A stretch of DNA of 64,000 nt from Bordetella parapertussis (GTDB taxonomy: Bacteria; Pseudomonadota; Gammaproteobacteria; Burkholderiales; Burkholderiaceae_A): the NCBI GenBank assembly GCA_945877235.1, contig CAMCRF010000002.1, positions 1-64,000 of the forward strand, written 5' to 3'. The notes under the pieces were generated by a model. The model saw only the letters and a list, made by a program, of their open reading frames with translations, had not been told where the DNA came from and did not search any database. Positions 7,667 through 15,683 of this stretch are shown in pieces. Position numbers and translations under genes: made by a program. The first letter of the stretch is position 1. Every line of letters begins with the position of its first letter.

Positions 7667-8420
7667 TCCTGCGCATAGCCCGAGCCTGTTTGAGGGGAGA
7701 GTCCGCCATGCGCGCATCGGTGCGCACGCACACGCCTTTGAAGCCCGTAGCCTCATCGCGCAGATTCCCCTTCGCGCAACGCAAACCGCCCAATGGAGGG
7801 GGGGCTTGGGCTTTGGCCTAAACCGCCCGGCCCTCATCAATGTTCAGGATCGAGACCATGGCAATGGAATGCCGTTGCTCGACTGGGCAGAACAGCAGCT
7901 GCGTGAGTATGGCATTGATCCCGGCCAGGGTGAGATCTGGCTCTGCTGTCTGCCTCGGCTCACCGGTTTTGCTTTCAAGCCCGTGAGCTTCTGGATTTGC
8001 TGTCGAACGGATGGCTCTCCCCAGGCCATCATCGCGGAGGTAAACAACACCTTCGGCGACCGGCATGTCTACCTGCTCGAGACCCCCGAGGGATATCGCA
8101 ATGGCCAGACCCTTCGGTGCGAGAAGACTTTCTATGTCTCGCCGTTCTGTGAGGCCCGTGGCGAATATCACTTTCGGTTCTTTCACTCGGCTCAGCCCGA
8201 GAGTCCTTTTCTTGCACGAATTGACTATTTCCTAGACGGGGCCCATGTCCTCGCAACCAGCATCAGTGGCAAATCTCAACTTCTGACCCAACGAGGCGCG
8301 TTCTATTTATGGCTACGACAACCCCTAGCAAGTCTTGCGGTTCTCCTGAACATTCACTGGCAAGCGCTGCTGCTCTGGCGCAAGGGGCTGCGGCTGGTCC
8401 CCAGACCGAGTCGGGTGTAG
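7656..8420 (+). CDS. DUF1365 family protein
   Basis: 254 residues from the ATG at 7656, which overlaps the 3' end of the flavoprotein gene by 11 bases; a longer in-frame start at 7533 would lie entirely inside that gene. Family features are SLFEGRVRHAR at the start, FKPVSFWICCRTDG, AIIAEVNNTFGDRHVYLL and KTFYVSPFCEARGEYHFRF. The family is conserved but of unknown function and is typically sandwiched between COG2907 and Cfa genes, so it probably takes part in the same acyl-chain modification. Its 3' end overlaps the methyltransferase frame by 112 bases. Confidence 0.88.
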   Translation: MPPDPAHSPSLFEGRVRHARIGAHAHAFEARSLIAQIPLRATQTAQWRGGLGFGLNRPALINVQDRDHGNGMPLLDWAEQQLREYGIDPGQGEIWLCCLPRLTGFAFKPVSFWICCRTDGSPQAIIAEVNNTFGDRHVYLLETPEGYRNGQTLRCEKTFYVSPFCEARGEYHFRFFHSAQPESPFLARIDYFLDGAHVLATSISGKSQLLTQRGAFYLWLRQPLASLAVLLNIHWQALLLWRKGLRLVPRPSRV

Positions 8421-9658
8421 GCGCATGGTCGATTCCTAGCCCCCGTGCAAAGCCGGGTTTTATCGCGCGCCGGGTGCTCAAGCTGCTCTCCCAGATCAAC
8501 CTCGGAGAGCTCAAGCTCAAATGCCCCGACGGCTCCACGATGCACTTCGGTCGGCCCGACGCAGCACTTGGCCTGCAGGAGCTCTGGATCCGAGACTGGG
8601 ATGTCCTGCGCCAGGCGGGCACGAAGGGGGACATCGGATTTGGTGAGGCGTATATGCAAGGCGCTTGGTCCACCCCAAATCTGCCCGGACTGCTGCGGCT
8701 CTTAGTGAAAAACCGTTCGGCCATTCAAGCAGCGATTTCAGGCAACCCATTGCTGCTCGTGCTAGACCGACTTAGCCACATGCTGCGAGCGAACTCGCTG
8801 GCCCAGGCCAAGCGAAACATCGAGGCGCATTACGACCTTGGCAACGACTTCTACCAGCTCTGGCTCGATCCCACCATGACTTATTCGAGCGCGCTCTTTG
8901 ACCAAAAAGGCGCGTGGGGTCAGGCCGTCGACCTTCAAGCCGCTCAGATCCGCAAAATGGACCGCGTGCTTGAAGAGCTGGGGCCACTGCAGGCCAACAG
9001 CAAGACCCTTGAAATTGGCTGTGGCTGGGGAGGCCTTGCGCTTCACCGGCTTCAGAAAGCACCCGGCGAGCATGTTGGCATTACGCTCTCGCGTGAGCAG
9101 CGCAGCTGGGCGCTGGAGCAACTGACCGCAGCGGGTCTTGCCGACCGCGCAGAAATTGCGCTAACCGACTACCGACAAGTGCAAGGGCAGTTCGATGGCA
9201 TCGTCTCAGTAGAGATGATCGAGGCCGTCGGTGAAGACTACTGGCCCATTTACTTTCAGACCCTCCGAGACCGGCTCAAACCCGGCGGCAGGGCCGTGAT
9301 TCAAGCCATCGTGATTGATGAGTCCCTCTTTGACGACTACCGCAGTGGCACGGACTTCATTCAGAAGTACATCTTCCCCGGCGGCATGCTCATGAGCCCT
9401 GCCCACCTTGAGCGCCATGCCCGAGCCAAGGGCCTGCGCATTCGAAACTCATTTAGCTTTGGGCAAGACTACGGTCGCACTCTGCGCGAGTGGCTCGTGC
9501 GCTTCGATGCGCACCGAGAGGCCATTCGCTCCTTGCGGTTTGAAGAGCGATTCATCGCAATGTGGCGCTTCTATCTCGCCTACTGTGAGGCGGGTTTTTA
9601 CAGCGGCGACTTAGATGTCCTTCAGGTCACTCTTGAGCATGATTTGGCTCATGGCTAA
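8309..9658 (+). CDS. cyclopropane-fatty-acyl-phospholipid synthase family methyltransferase
   Basis: 449 residues. HYDLGNDFYQLWLDPTMTYS (174-193) and the SAM-binding LEIGCGWGG (234-242) are diagnostic of the Cfa family, as is EMIEAVGEDYWPIYF. Family members transfer a methylene or methyl group from SAM to the double bond of a membrane acyl chain. Because it follows COG2907 and DUF1365 it may methylate rather than cyclopropanate (compare UfaM). The only ATG at the N-terminal end is 8309, giving a 112-base overlap with DUF1365; a GTG near 8474 is an alternative that would remove about 55 poorly conserved residues. Ends 8 bases inside the next gene. Confidence 0.9.
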   Translation: MATTTPSKSCGSPEHSLASAAALAQGAAAGPQTESGVGAWSIPSPRAKPGFIARRVLKLLSQINLGELKLKCPDGSTMHFGRPDAALGLQELWIRDWDVLRQAGTKGDIGFGEAYMQGAWSTPNLPGLLRLLVKNRSAIQAAISGNPLLLVLDRLSHMLRANSLAQAKRNIEAHYDLGNDFYQLWLDPTMTYSSALFDQKGAWGQAVDLQAAQIRKMDRVLEELGPLQANSKTLEIGCGWGGLALHRLQKAPGEHVGITLSREQRSWALEQLTAAGLADRAEIALTDYRQVQGQFDGIVSVEMIEAVGEDYWPIYFQTLRDRLKPGGRAVIQAIVIDESLFDDYRSGTDFIQKYIFPGGMLMSPAHLERHARAKGLRIRNSFSFGQDYGRTLREWLVRFDAHREAIRSLRFEERFIAMWRFYLAYCEAGFYSGDLDVLQVTLEHDLAHG

Positions 9659-10250
9659 GCCTGCGACACCGCAATTGGGGCCCTCGCGACGCGCAGTGCT
9701 GAGCTGGGCAGGTCATGCGACTGTCCTCATGATCATGGCCAGCGTCACGCGCTCCGGTTTTGCCTCAAGCCCAATGGATCAACAGATCCGGACCCTCGGG
9801 CTTCAACTGGTCGGACGCGCGGACTTGCGCTTTTTTGGGCTCAAGGTCTATGAGGCTAGCCTCTGGGCACCCGCTCAAGCCGAGGAAGCAACCCTGCTCA
9901 ACGGGCCCTTTGCACTGGAGTTGCATTACAACCTTCGGTTCAAGGGTGGAGATATTGCGCGACGCAGCGTTGAGGAAATTGAGGGTCTTGGTCTCATGGA
10001 CCGCTCGCAGCATGACAAACGACTTCGCGAACTCACAGCACTCTTTCCCACGGTTGAGTCGGGAGATCGGCTCACCGGGGTGTATCTGCCCAAGGCACCA
10101 AGCCCTTTCTTTCTGAACGGAAAACCCATCGGTGAGATTCGTGACCCAGAGTTTGCTCAGATGTTTTTTCGGATCTGGCTAGATGCCAAGACCAGCGAGC
10201 CCCGGCTGCGTCAAGCTCTGCTTGCACCACTCTCAAAACGTGCCTCGTGA
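9651..10250 (+). CDS. chalcone-isomerase-fold periplasmic protein
   Basis: 199 residues from the ATG at 9651, which overlaps the methyltransferase stop by 8 bases. An N-terminal signal segment (AVLSWAGHATVLMIMASVTRSGFAS) precedes a domain resembling the bacterial chalcone-isomerase-like family: LVGRADLRFFGLKVYEASLW, ALELHYNLRFKGGDIARRSVEEI and DRLTGVYLPKAPSPFFLNGK. Related folds bind fatty acids in plants, so a lipid-binding role in the lipid-modification operon is plausible; this is an inference. Its stop overlaps the GTG start of the transporter gene. Confidence 0.78.
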   Translation: MAKPATPQLGPSRRAVLSWAGHATVLMIMASVTRSGFASSPMDQQIRTLGLQLVGRADLRFFGLKVYEASLWAPAQAEEATLLNGPFALELHYNLRFKGGDIARRSVEEIEGLGLMDRSQHDKRLRELTALFPTVESGDRLTGVYLPKAPSPFFLNGKPIGEIRDPEFAQMFFRIWLDAKTSEPRLRQALLAPLSKRAS

Positions 10251-11539
10251 ATGCTCCCGCGCAAGCGCCTGACACCCCCACATCAGCAGCAGTCTTGCGC
10301 TACGGCCTTGTCGGCCTCCCGCTTGCGGGTGCCGCGCTACCGCTTTATCTCCTAACCCCCCAACTCTATGCAGCGGGCCTGGGCCTTCCACTGGCCTGGG
10401 TCGGTGCGGCCTTGATGGCGAGCCGCTTGGTCGACGCCTTCATCGATCCACTGCTTGGGCAGTGGATCGATCGCACCCCTGGGCAACGCTTTCAACGCTG
10501 GATCCTGCCCGCCCTGCTCCTGCTGAGCTTGGGACTGGCCGCACTTTTTCTGCCTCCAGCCGATGCACTTGGGCAGACCGCACTGCTGGTCTGGATGACT
10601 TCAGCTGCAATTATTGTCTCTCTTGCCAACAGCGCAGCCGGCCTCGCGCATCAGGCTTGGCCCGTCGCCTGGGGGCTTGTTGAAGCCCAGCAAGCAAGGC
10701 TCGTGTCCGCACGAGAGCTCTTTACCCTTGTGGGTGTCATTCTTGCCTCAATGGCTGCCGCCTTGGGTGCCCCGCTTATCATCGTGGTACTGGTTGGATG
10801 CTCAGCCCTCGCGGGCGCGATCAGTGTCCGAGGGCTCCCCGGTCAGGTTCGCCCAAACATGGATTGGGGCCCAACTCGACTCTCCCTCTTGCGTGGCCTA
10901 TCTGCCCTCGACTCGAGGGGGAGGGCGACCTTTCTCTGCCTTTCGCTCAATGCACTGGCCAACGCCATCCCAGCAACTCTCTTTCTCTTTTTTGTCTCCG
11001 ATGGGCTTGGGCTGAGCCAGACAGCCTCAGCTGGTCTCCTGGCCCTCTACTTCGTTTGCGCACTCGCGGCAATACCGCTTTGGAATCGTGCAATTCAAGG
11101 CGGCCTCTCTGCGCAGAGAGCCTGGGTTCTGGCGCTCTCGGGCTCGATCCTTCTGTTTCTCTGCGTGCCTTGGCTTGATCCCTCGTGGGCTTGGCTGTTC
11201 GTGCTGGTCTGCGTTGGGACGGGGCTCTGCCTCGGCGCGGAACTCATCGCCCCCGCCCTCTTGATCAGCCAGAGCCTCACACGCGTCGGGCTCTCTGAGA
11301 CCCGCAATGGAGAGTTTTTTGGCCTGTGGAACCTGCTCGCCAAGCTCGCGCTCGCCCTGGCCGCTGGCGGGGCGTTACCGCTGCTTGACCTGGTTGGCTA
11401 TACCCCCGGACGCATGCCGGCACCTTTTGCACTGGGCCTGGTCTATGCAGGAATTCCGTGTGTTTTGAAACTTGCCGCCCTAACCACCTACCTCAGCCTG
11501 GAGAAACGCCATGTCCCCCTCAGCCCGTCTCATCTCTAA
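10247..11539 (+). CDS. MFS transporter, GPH/MelB-like
   Basis: 430 residues with about 12 hydrophobic segments. The loop SRLVDAFIDPLLGQWIDRT (residues 63-81) fits the cytoplasmic signature of the sugar-cation symporter branch, although operon members of this type are associated with lipid-modification clusters. The start is a GTG at 10247 overlapping the previous stop codon (GTGA). Substrate unknown. MFS carriers accompany the equivalent Rhodobacter singlet-oxygen gene cluster, so export or flipping of a lipid precursor is possible. Confidence 0.83.
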   Translation: MNAPAQAPDTPTSAAVLRYGLVGLPLAGAALPLYLLTPQLYAAGLGLPLAWVGAALMASRLVDAFIDPLLGQWIDRTPGQRFQRWILPALLLLSLGLAALFLPPADALGQTALLVWMTSAAIIVSLANSAAGLAHQAWPVAWGLVEAQQARLVSARELFTLVGVILASMAAALGAPLIIVVLVGCSALAGAISVRGLPGQVRPNMDWGPTRLSLLRGLSALDSRGRATFLCLSLNALANAIPATLFLFFVSDGLGLSQTASAGLLALYFVCALAAIPLWNRAIQGGLSAQRAWVLALSGSILLFLCVPWLDPSWAWLFVLVCVGTGLCLGAELIAPALLISQSLTRVGLSETRNGEFFGLWNLLAKLALALAAGGALPLLDLVGYTPGRMPAPFALGLVYAGIPCVLKLAALTTYLSLEKRHVPLSPSHL

Positions 11540-12083
11540 ATACCGTCACGGGCTCACCCATGGGCTCCTCATTCTTGCGCTCAGTCTGGGACTCCTCGGG
11601 TGCGCTGCCCCCGGTGTTGAGCGCTATCAAGCCCAGCAGCCAGCGCTCGATCTGGCGCGCTACTTCCAAGGCCAGACCAAGGGCTGGGGTATGGTCCAGG
11701 ACTGGAAAGGTGAGGTCACTCGGCGCTTTGTTGTCACCATTGACGGACGCTTCGAGGGCGACCAGGGTGTGCTCGATGAGTCCTTCGTCTGGAGCGATGG
11801 AGAAAAACAAAAGCGCATCTGGCGCCTCAAACGCGTGGGACCCGGCCTCTGGTCTGGTACGGCCGACGATGTTGTCGGGGAGGCCCGTGGCGAGATTCGC
11901 GGCAATGCCCTGCGCTGGCAATACACACTGGCCGTGCCTATCGACGGTCGCTCTGTTGAGCTCCAATTCGACGACTGGATGCACCTCATCGACGAAGAGG
12001 TCATGATCAACAAGGCAACCATGACGAAGTTTGGACTGCCGGTGGGCGAGGTCACCCTAGCCTTTAGACGTCCACAGCCATGA
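11511..12083 (+). CDS. DUF3833 lipoprotein
   Basis: 190 residues. The signal peptide ends in the lipobox LLGC, with Cys31 the expected lipidated residue. The mature domain (LARYFQGQTKGWGMVQDWKGEVTRRF, then FDDWMHLIDEEVMINKATMTKFG) fits DUF3833, a family of outer-membrane-anchored or periplasmic proteins of unknown function repeatedly found in light or oxidative-stress operons with cfa and SDR genes. Overlaps the transporter gene by 29 bases and the SDR start by 4 bases. Confidence 0.9.
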   Translation: MSPSARLISKYRHGLTHGLLILALSLGLLGCAAPGVERYQAQQPALDLARYFQGQTKGWGMVQDWKGEVTRRFVVTIDGRFEGDQGVLDESFVWSDGEKQKRIWRLKRVGPGLWSGTADDVVGEARGEIRGNALRWQYTLAVPIDGRSVELQFDDWMHLIDEEVMINKATMTKFGLPVGEVTLAFRRPQP

Positions 12084-12904
12084 GTTTCTTTAGCCTGCCC
12101 TGGTTTCGTCCCCCCAACACGCCCATTCGGGACTGGTCATCCAGAACGGTTTGGGTCGTTGGCGCCTCCACAGGCATTGGTCTGGCATTGGGTCAGGCGC
12201 TGGTGAGACACGGCGCACAGGTCTGTGTCTCATCCCGCCGACTCAATGCGCTCGAAGCAGGCTTTCCAGAATCTGATGTCCTCAAGGTTATTTGCGATAT
12301 ACGCGAGCCAGGTGCGGTTCGCCATGCGCTCGCACAACAGTCCGCCCGGTCTCGGCTGCCCGATGTGGTCTTTTGGGTTGCCGGGGACTACAAACCCCTT
12401 CACAGTGCGCAGTTCGATCCAGTGGCCGCCAGAGACCTCATCGAGACCAATCTCAATGCGGCCTTCGACGGCCTGAGCGCACTGGGTGAGGCCTGGGGCC
12501 TCGGCAATGCCAGATCTGGCTCACCCTCGGGGCCACCAAGGCATCTCTGCTGGTTCGGCAGCGTGGCTGCTTACCGGGGCCTGCCACAGGCTCTGGCCTA
12601 CAGCGCCAGCAAGGCAGGGCTCATGGCCATGGCCGAGACCAGCCATGTCGAGCTCAAGCCCCTCGGTGTAGACGTGTCCATCGTCAGTCCTGGCTTTGTG
12701 CAAACCCGCCTGACTGACCAGAACACCTTCGAGATGCCCGCCCTGCTCACCACGGACCAGGCGGCGCAAGAGACGCTTGCAGGCTTAGCCACGGGCGCTT
12801 TTGAAATTCACTTTCCCAAGCGATTCACCCTCGGGCTCAAGCTGCTTCGAATCCTTCCACACCGCATCGCCCTGGCGCTACTCGCGCGCACGCGTCCACA
12901 GTGA
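12080..12904 (+). CDS. short-chain dehydrogenase/reductase
   Basis: 274 residues. GASTGIG (28-34) binds the cofactor, and Ser161, Tyr174 and Lys178 (YSASK) form the catalytic set. The C-terminus has a hydrophobic, basic segment (FTLGLKLLRILPHRIALALLARTR) that could touch the membrane. The substrate is unknown; in this operon a hydroxy- or keto-acyl lipid intermediate is a reasonable guess. Joined to both neighbours by 4-base overlaps. Confidence 0.9.
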   Translation: MSFFSLPWFRPPNTPIRDWSSRTVWVVGASTGIGLALGQALVRHGAQVCVSSRRLNALEAGFPESDVLKVICDIREPGAVRHALAQQSARSRLPDVVFWVAGDYKPLHSAQFDPVAARDLIETNLNAAFDGLSALGEAWGLGNARSGSPSGPPRHLCWFGSVAAYRGLPQALAYSASKAGLMAMAETSHVELKPLGVDVSIVSPGFVQTRLTDQNTFEMPALLTTDQAAQETLAGLATGAFEIHFPKRFTLGLKLLRILPHRIALALLARTRPQ

Positions 12905-13389
12905 TCACAGATCAAGACCGGCCCATCCCACAGGCCCCATGCGAACAAAAAGACCTCTGGTGGTCCTCGTTCAAGGCTTGTGTCGAGCAGCTCAGCCTCG
13001 TGCAGGTGCCCGTGCTCGGCCAGTTCTATGCGGCCGATGCCGAGTTTCGGGATCCTTTCCATACAGTCTTCGGTCGAGAAGCCATTCTGCGCAGCTACGC
13101 AGCCATGTTCAATGGACTGCACGCCCCGCGCTTTGAGTCCCTGGCCTTGGCCACGACCGCATCACATGAGACGGTTGCTGTGCGCTGGGTTTTTTGCTTT
13201 CAGCTCAAGGCCCATACAGCCCTCATTCAGATCCCCGGGACCAGCTGGCTCACCCTCAATCAGGCTCAAGAAATTACGCTGCATGAGGACCACTGGGACG
13301 CCAGCGCCCTTCTGGCGGCTTTTCCTTTGGTGGGTGGCCTCACACGACTGACCAAGAAACTCATTGCCAAGCAGGCCCAATCCCACTGA
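12901..13389 (+). CDS. NTF2-fold (SnoaL-like) protein
   Basis: 162 residues from a GTG start that overlaps the SDR stop. The pattern FYAADAEFRDPFHTVFGREAILRSYAAMFNGL is typical of nuclear-transport-factor-2-like small-molecule-binding proteins of the SnoaL type, and EDHWDASALLAAFPLVG is the usual C-terminal part. Members act as isomerases, cyclases or binding proteins on small hydrophobic substrates. As last member of the tightly coupled operon it probably acts on the same product line. No terminator is visible before the next gene. Confidence 0.83.
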   Translation: MITDQDRPIPQAPCEQKDLWWSSFKACVEQLSLVQVPVLGQFYAADAEFRDPFHTVFGREAILRSYAAMFNGLHAPRFESLALATTASHETVAVRWVFCFQLKAHTALIQIPGTSWLTLNQAQEITLHEDHWDASALLAAFPLVGGLTRLTKKLIAKQAQSH

Positions 13390-13441
13390 AACTTGTGCGT
13401 TATGTCATCGATCCGTCTCAAATTCTCCATACAATCGAAAA

Positions 13442-14308
13442 ATGAGATCCATATCCGCCGACCAGATGCTCTACCCCGAGCTGTTTCGTGCTTTTGAGCG
13501 TGTGCGCTGGGATTTAGAGAAAGATATTGATTGGGCGCGGTTTGAGCCCTCGCAGCTCTCGGACGAGCAGGCCCAGACCATCAAAATGAATGCCATCACG
13601 GAATGGGCCGCGCTGCCCGCCACAGAAATGTTCCTGCGCGACAATCGCGCCGACAGTGATTTCTGTGCCTTTATGTCCGTTTGGTTTTATGAAGAGCAAA
13701 AGCATAGCCTCGTGCTGATGGAGTACCTGCGTCGTTTCGCGCCACAGCACCTGCCGACCGAGGCCGAACTGCATGCGGTGCGTTTCGAGTTCGATCCTGC
13801 ACCCGCACTTGAGACCCTCATGCTGCATTTCTGCGGAGAGATTCGGCTCAATCATTGGTACCGATGCGCGGCGCAATGGCACACCGAGCCGGTCATCAAA
13901 CAAATCTACGAGACCATCGCCAAAGACGAAGCTCGGCATGGGGGCGCTTACCTGCGTTACATGAAAAAAGCCCTGGCCACGATGGGCGATTCGGCTCGCG
14001 CTGCCTTTGCAAAGATTGGCGTCCTCATGGCCAGTGCGGGGCGCACCCAAAAGGCTTTGCACCCAACGAACTTACATGTCAACGAGACGCTCTTTCCGAA
14101 CGACACCGTGCAGAGCCGACTGCCCGAGCCCGGCTGGCTGGAGACCTGGCTCGACAGACAGATTCAGTTCGACTCAGACTGGGAGAAAAAGGTCTCCGAG
14201 CGCATTCTGCACAACCTCAGCCTGCTCTTTGACCGCAGCTTTGGCAATGTGCAGGAGCTCAACCGCTTTCGCAAAGAGCTCAACGCCTCACTGCAAGCCG
14301 CTGCATAG
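13442..14308 (+). CDS. acyl-ACP-desaturase-like ferritin-fold diiron protein
   Basis: 288 residues from the ATG at 13442; an upstream in-frame ATG at 13364 would overlap the NTF2-fold gene and adds no conserved sequence. The diiron ligand set is visible: Glu62, E84-E85-x2-H88 (EEQKH), Glu133 (CGEIRLNHWY) and D162-E163-x2-H166 (DEARH). This is the soluble acyl-ACP desaturase arrangement, though related oxidases and hydroxylases share it. It begins 52 bases after the light-stress operon and may be read through from it. If it is a desaturase it could supply the unsaturated chain modified by the flavoprotein and the Cfa-family enzyme; this is inference. Confidence 0.8.
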   Translation: MRSISADQMLYPELFRAFERVRWDLEKDIDWARFEPSQLSDEQAQTIKMNAITEWAALPATEMFLRDNRADSDFCAFMSVWFYEEQKHSLVLMEYLRRFAPQHLPTEAELHAVRFEFDPAPALETLMLHFCGEIRLNHWYRCAAQWHTEPVIKQIYETIAKDEARHGGAYLRYMKKALATMGDSARAAFAKIGVLMASAGRTQKALHPTNLHVNETLFPNDTVQSRLPEPGWLETWLDRQIQFDSDWEKKVSERILHNLSLLFDRSFGNVQELNRFRKELNASLQAAA

Positions 14309-14329
14309 GGCCGGCCCAGCCAACGCACT

Positions 14330-14863
14330 GTGGATTTTCTCGCCAAGAGCCTCGACGCGGCGCTCTGGCACGGGCCAGATGGGCCAAGTCTTGGGCCCCT
14401 CGCCCAAGCCGAGATCGATGCCCTACCGAGGCCCTTGGTGTTTACCAATGGGGTCTACGACCTCTTACATCCCGGTCATGTTCAGCTGCTCGCCCAAGCC
14501 CGAGGGCTCGGCGCGAGCCTCGTGCTTGCGCTCAACAGCGATGCCTCGGTCCGGACCCTGCAGAAGGGGGCGGATCGCCCTATGTGCCCCTTATCGGACC
14601 GAATGGCAGTAGCCGGCGCACTCAAGAGCGTGGACCGGGTGACCTGGTTCGAGTCCCCGACACCACTCGACCTCATCCTCGCGGTGCGGCCAGACATCCT
14701 TGTGAAGGGCGGAGACTGGCCCATCGACGAGATTGTCGGAGCCAGAGAGGTTCAGGGTTGGGGGGGCCATGTGCACTCCATCCCTTTTGCGCTCAACCGC
14801 TCAACGACCCAGTTGATTGAGAAGATTCGAGCGTCAGCGCAGCCTCGAGACCCGCAAAAATAA
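14330..14863 (+). CDS. rfaE2: D-glycero-beta-D-manno-heptose 1-phosphate adenylyltransferase
   Basis: 177 residues from a GTG. The nucleotidyltransferase signature FTNGVYDLLHPGHVQLL and the later block VRPDILVKGGDWPIDEIVGA identify the stand-alone RfaE2/HldE C-terminal enzyme, which makes ADP-heptose for the lipopolysaccharide core. The kinase partner is not in this window. Its 3' end overlaps the convergent coaX gene by 71 bases. Confidence 0.92.
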   Translation: MDFLAKSLDAALWHGPDGPSLGPLAQAEIDALPRPLVFTNGVYDLLHPGHVQLLAQARGLGASLVLALNSDASVRTLQKGADRPMCPLSDRMAVAGALKSVDRVTWFESPTPLDLILAVRPDILVKGGDWPIDEIVGAREVQGWGGHVHSIPFALNRSTTQLIEKIRASAQPRDPQK

Positions 14864-15683
14864 GTGGTACCTGCACGCAGGGCCACTGACCGCTCCAGGG
14901 ACTCTGATCAAGCGCAGCGAGCCACCATGAGGCATTGCCGCCATGCACCCAGAGCCCATCGAGGGCGCCGCAACGCTCGAGCCACAGCAAGGATCCGAGC
15001 TGAGAGGCCATAAGCCCCTCAGACACCGCGCGACGCGTTGACCCTAGACTCGGAGTGCTCGCGAGACTCAATGCGGCCTGTTCCAGCGCGGGTCTGAGCG
15101 CCGGGGCAGCGTGGCCCAACGCCTGCACGCTGCAATAGAGTCCTGGCTGAATCTGTCCGTGGCTGAGCATGCAATGCCACGCGGTTCCGTCCCAATGCGC
15201 AGACACGCGATCCACGACCGTCGCGGTCCCAGCAGAGACCAATGCGCACGAAAACTGCCCCTTGCGGCGCATCGATTCGGCATGCGACCCATGACCGACT
15301 TGGGCAACAAAGCCCAGAGCCGCCGCCCACCGATCCCGGCCAAGCTCCTCTGGCTGGACATAATCTGTCGTCAGTCGCCACTCCACGCCGTCAATCTGCA
15401 GTCGAACCACGGGCGTGACTCTAAGCTGACGGGCACCCGAGACAGAACAGAATGCCTGCAGCGCGGCCCATGCCTTTGCGGAATGAACCGCCGGAGCCAC
15501 ACTGCAGATCATGCCAATCGGATTTCGTGTGGGTAAACCCAGTTCGACCAAGGCCTGCTGCCAGTCATCCAAGAGCGCCTGAGGGTCAAACTGATCCCAA
15601 GGGACGCTCGCCTCCCGGTGCACGTCTGAGTCAACCATGCGCCACTTCAAGCGGGTGTTTCCGCAATCGACCAAAAGCTTCAT
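14793..15683 (-). CDS. coaX: type III pantothenate kinase
   Basis: 296 residues. The phosphate-binding motif LLVDCGNTRLKWR at the N-terminus, the ELGRDRWAAALGF block and SAGTATVVDRV (acetate-kinase-like fold) identify CoaX, which phosphorylates pantothenate in the first step of CoA synthesis. Its ATG overlaps the birA stop by 4 bases. The birA-coaX pairing is common in betaproteobacteria. The C-terminal 23 codons are antisense to rfaE2. Confidence 0.93.
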   Translation of the reverse strand: MKLLVDCGNTRLKWRMVDSDVHREASVPWDQFDPQALLDDWQQALVELGLPTRNPIGMICSVAPAVHSAKAWAALQAFCSVSGARQLRVTPVVRLQIDGVEWRLTTDYVQPEELGRDRWAAALGFVAQVGHGSHAESMRRKGQFSCALVSAGTATVVDRVSAHWDGTAWHCMLSHGQIQPGLYCSVQALGHAAPALRPALEQAALSLASTPSLGSTRRAVSEGLMASQLGSLLWLERCGALDGLWVHGGNASWWLAALDQSPWSGQWPCVQVPLIFAGLEAALTLESSQSTGSLSG

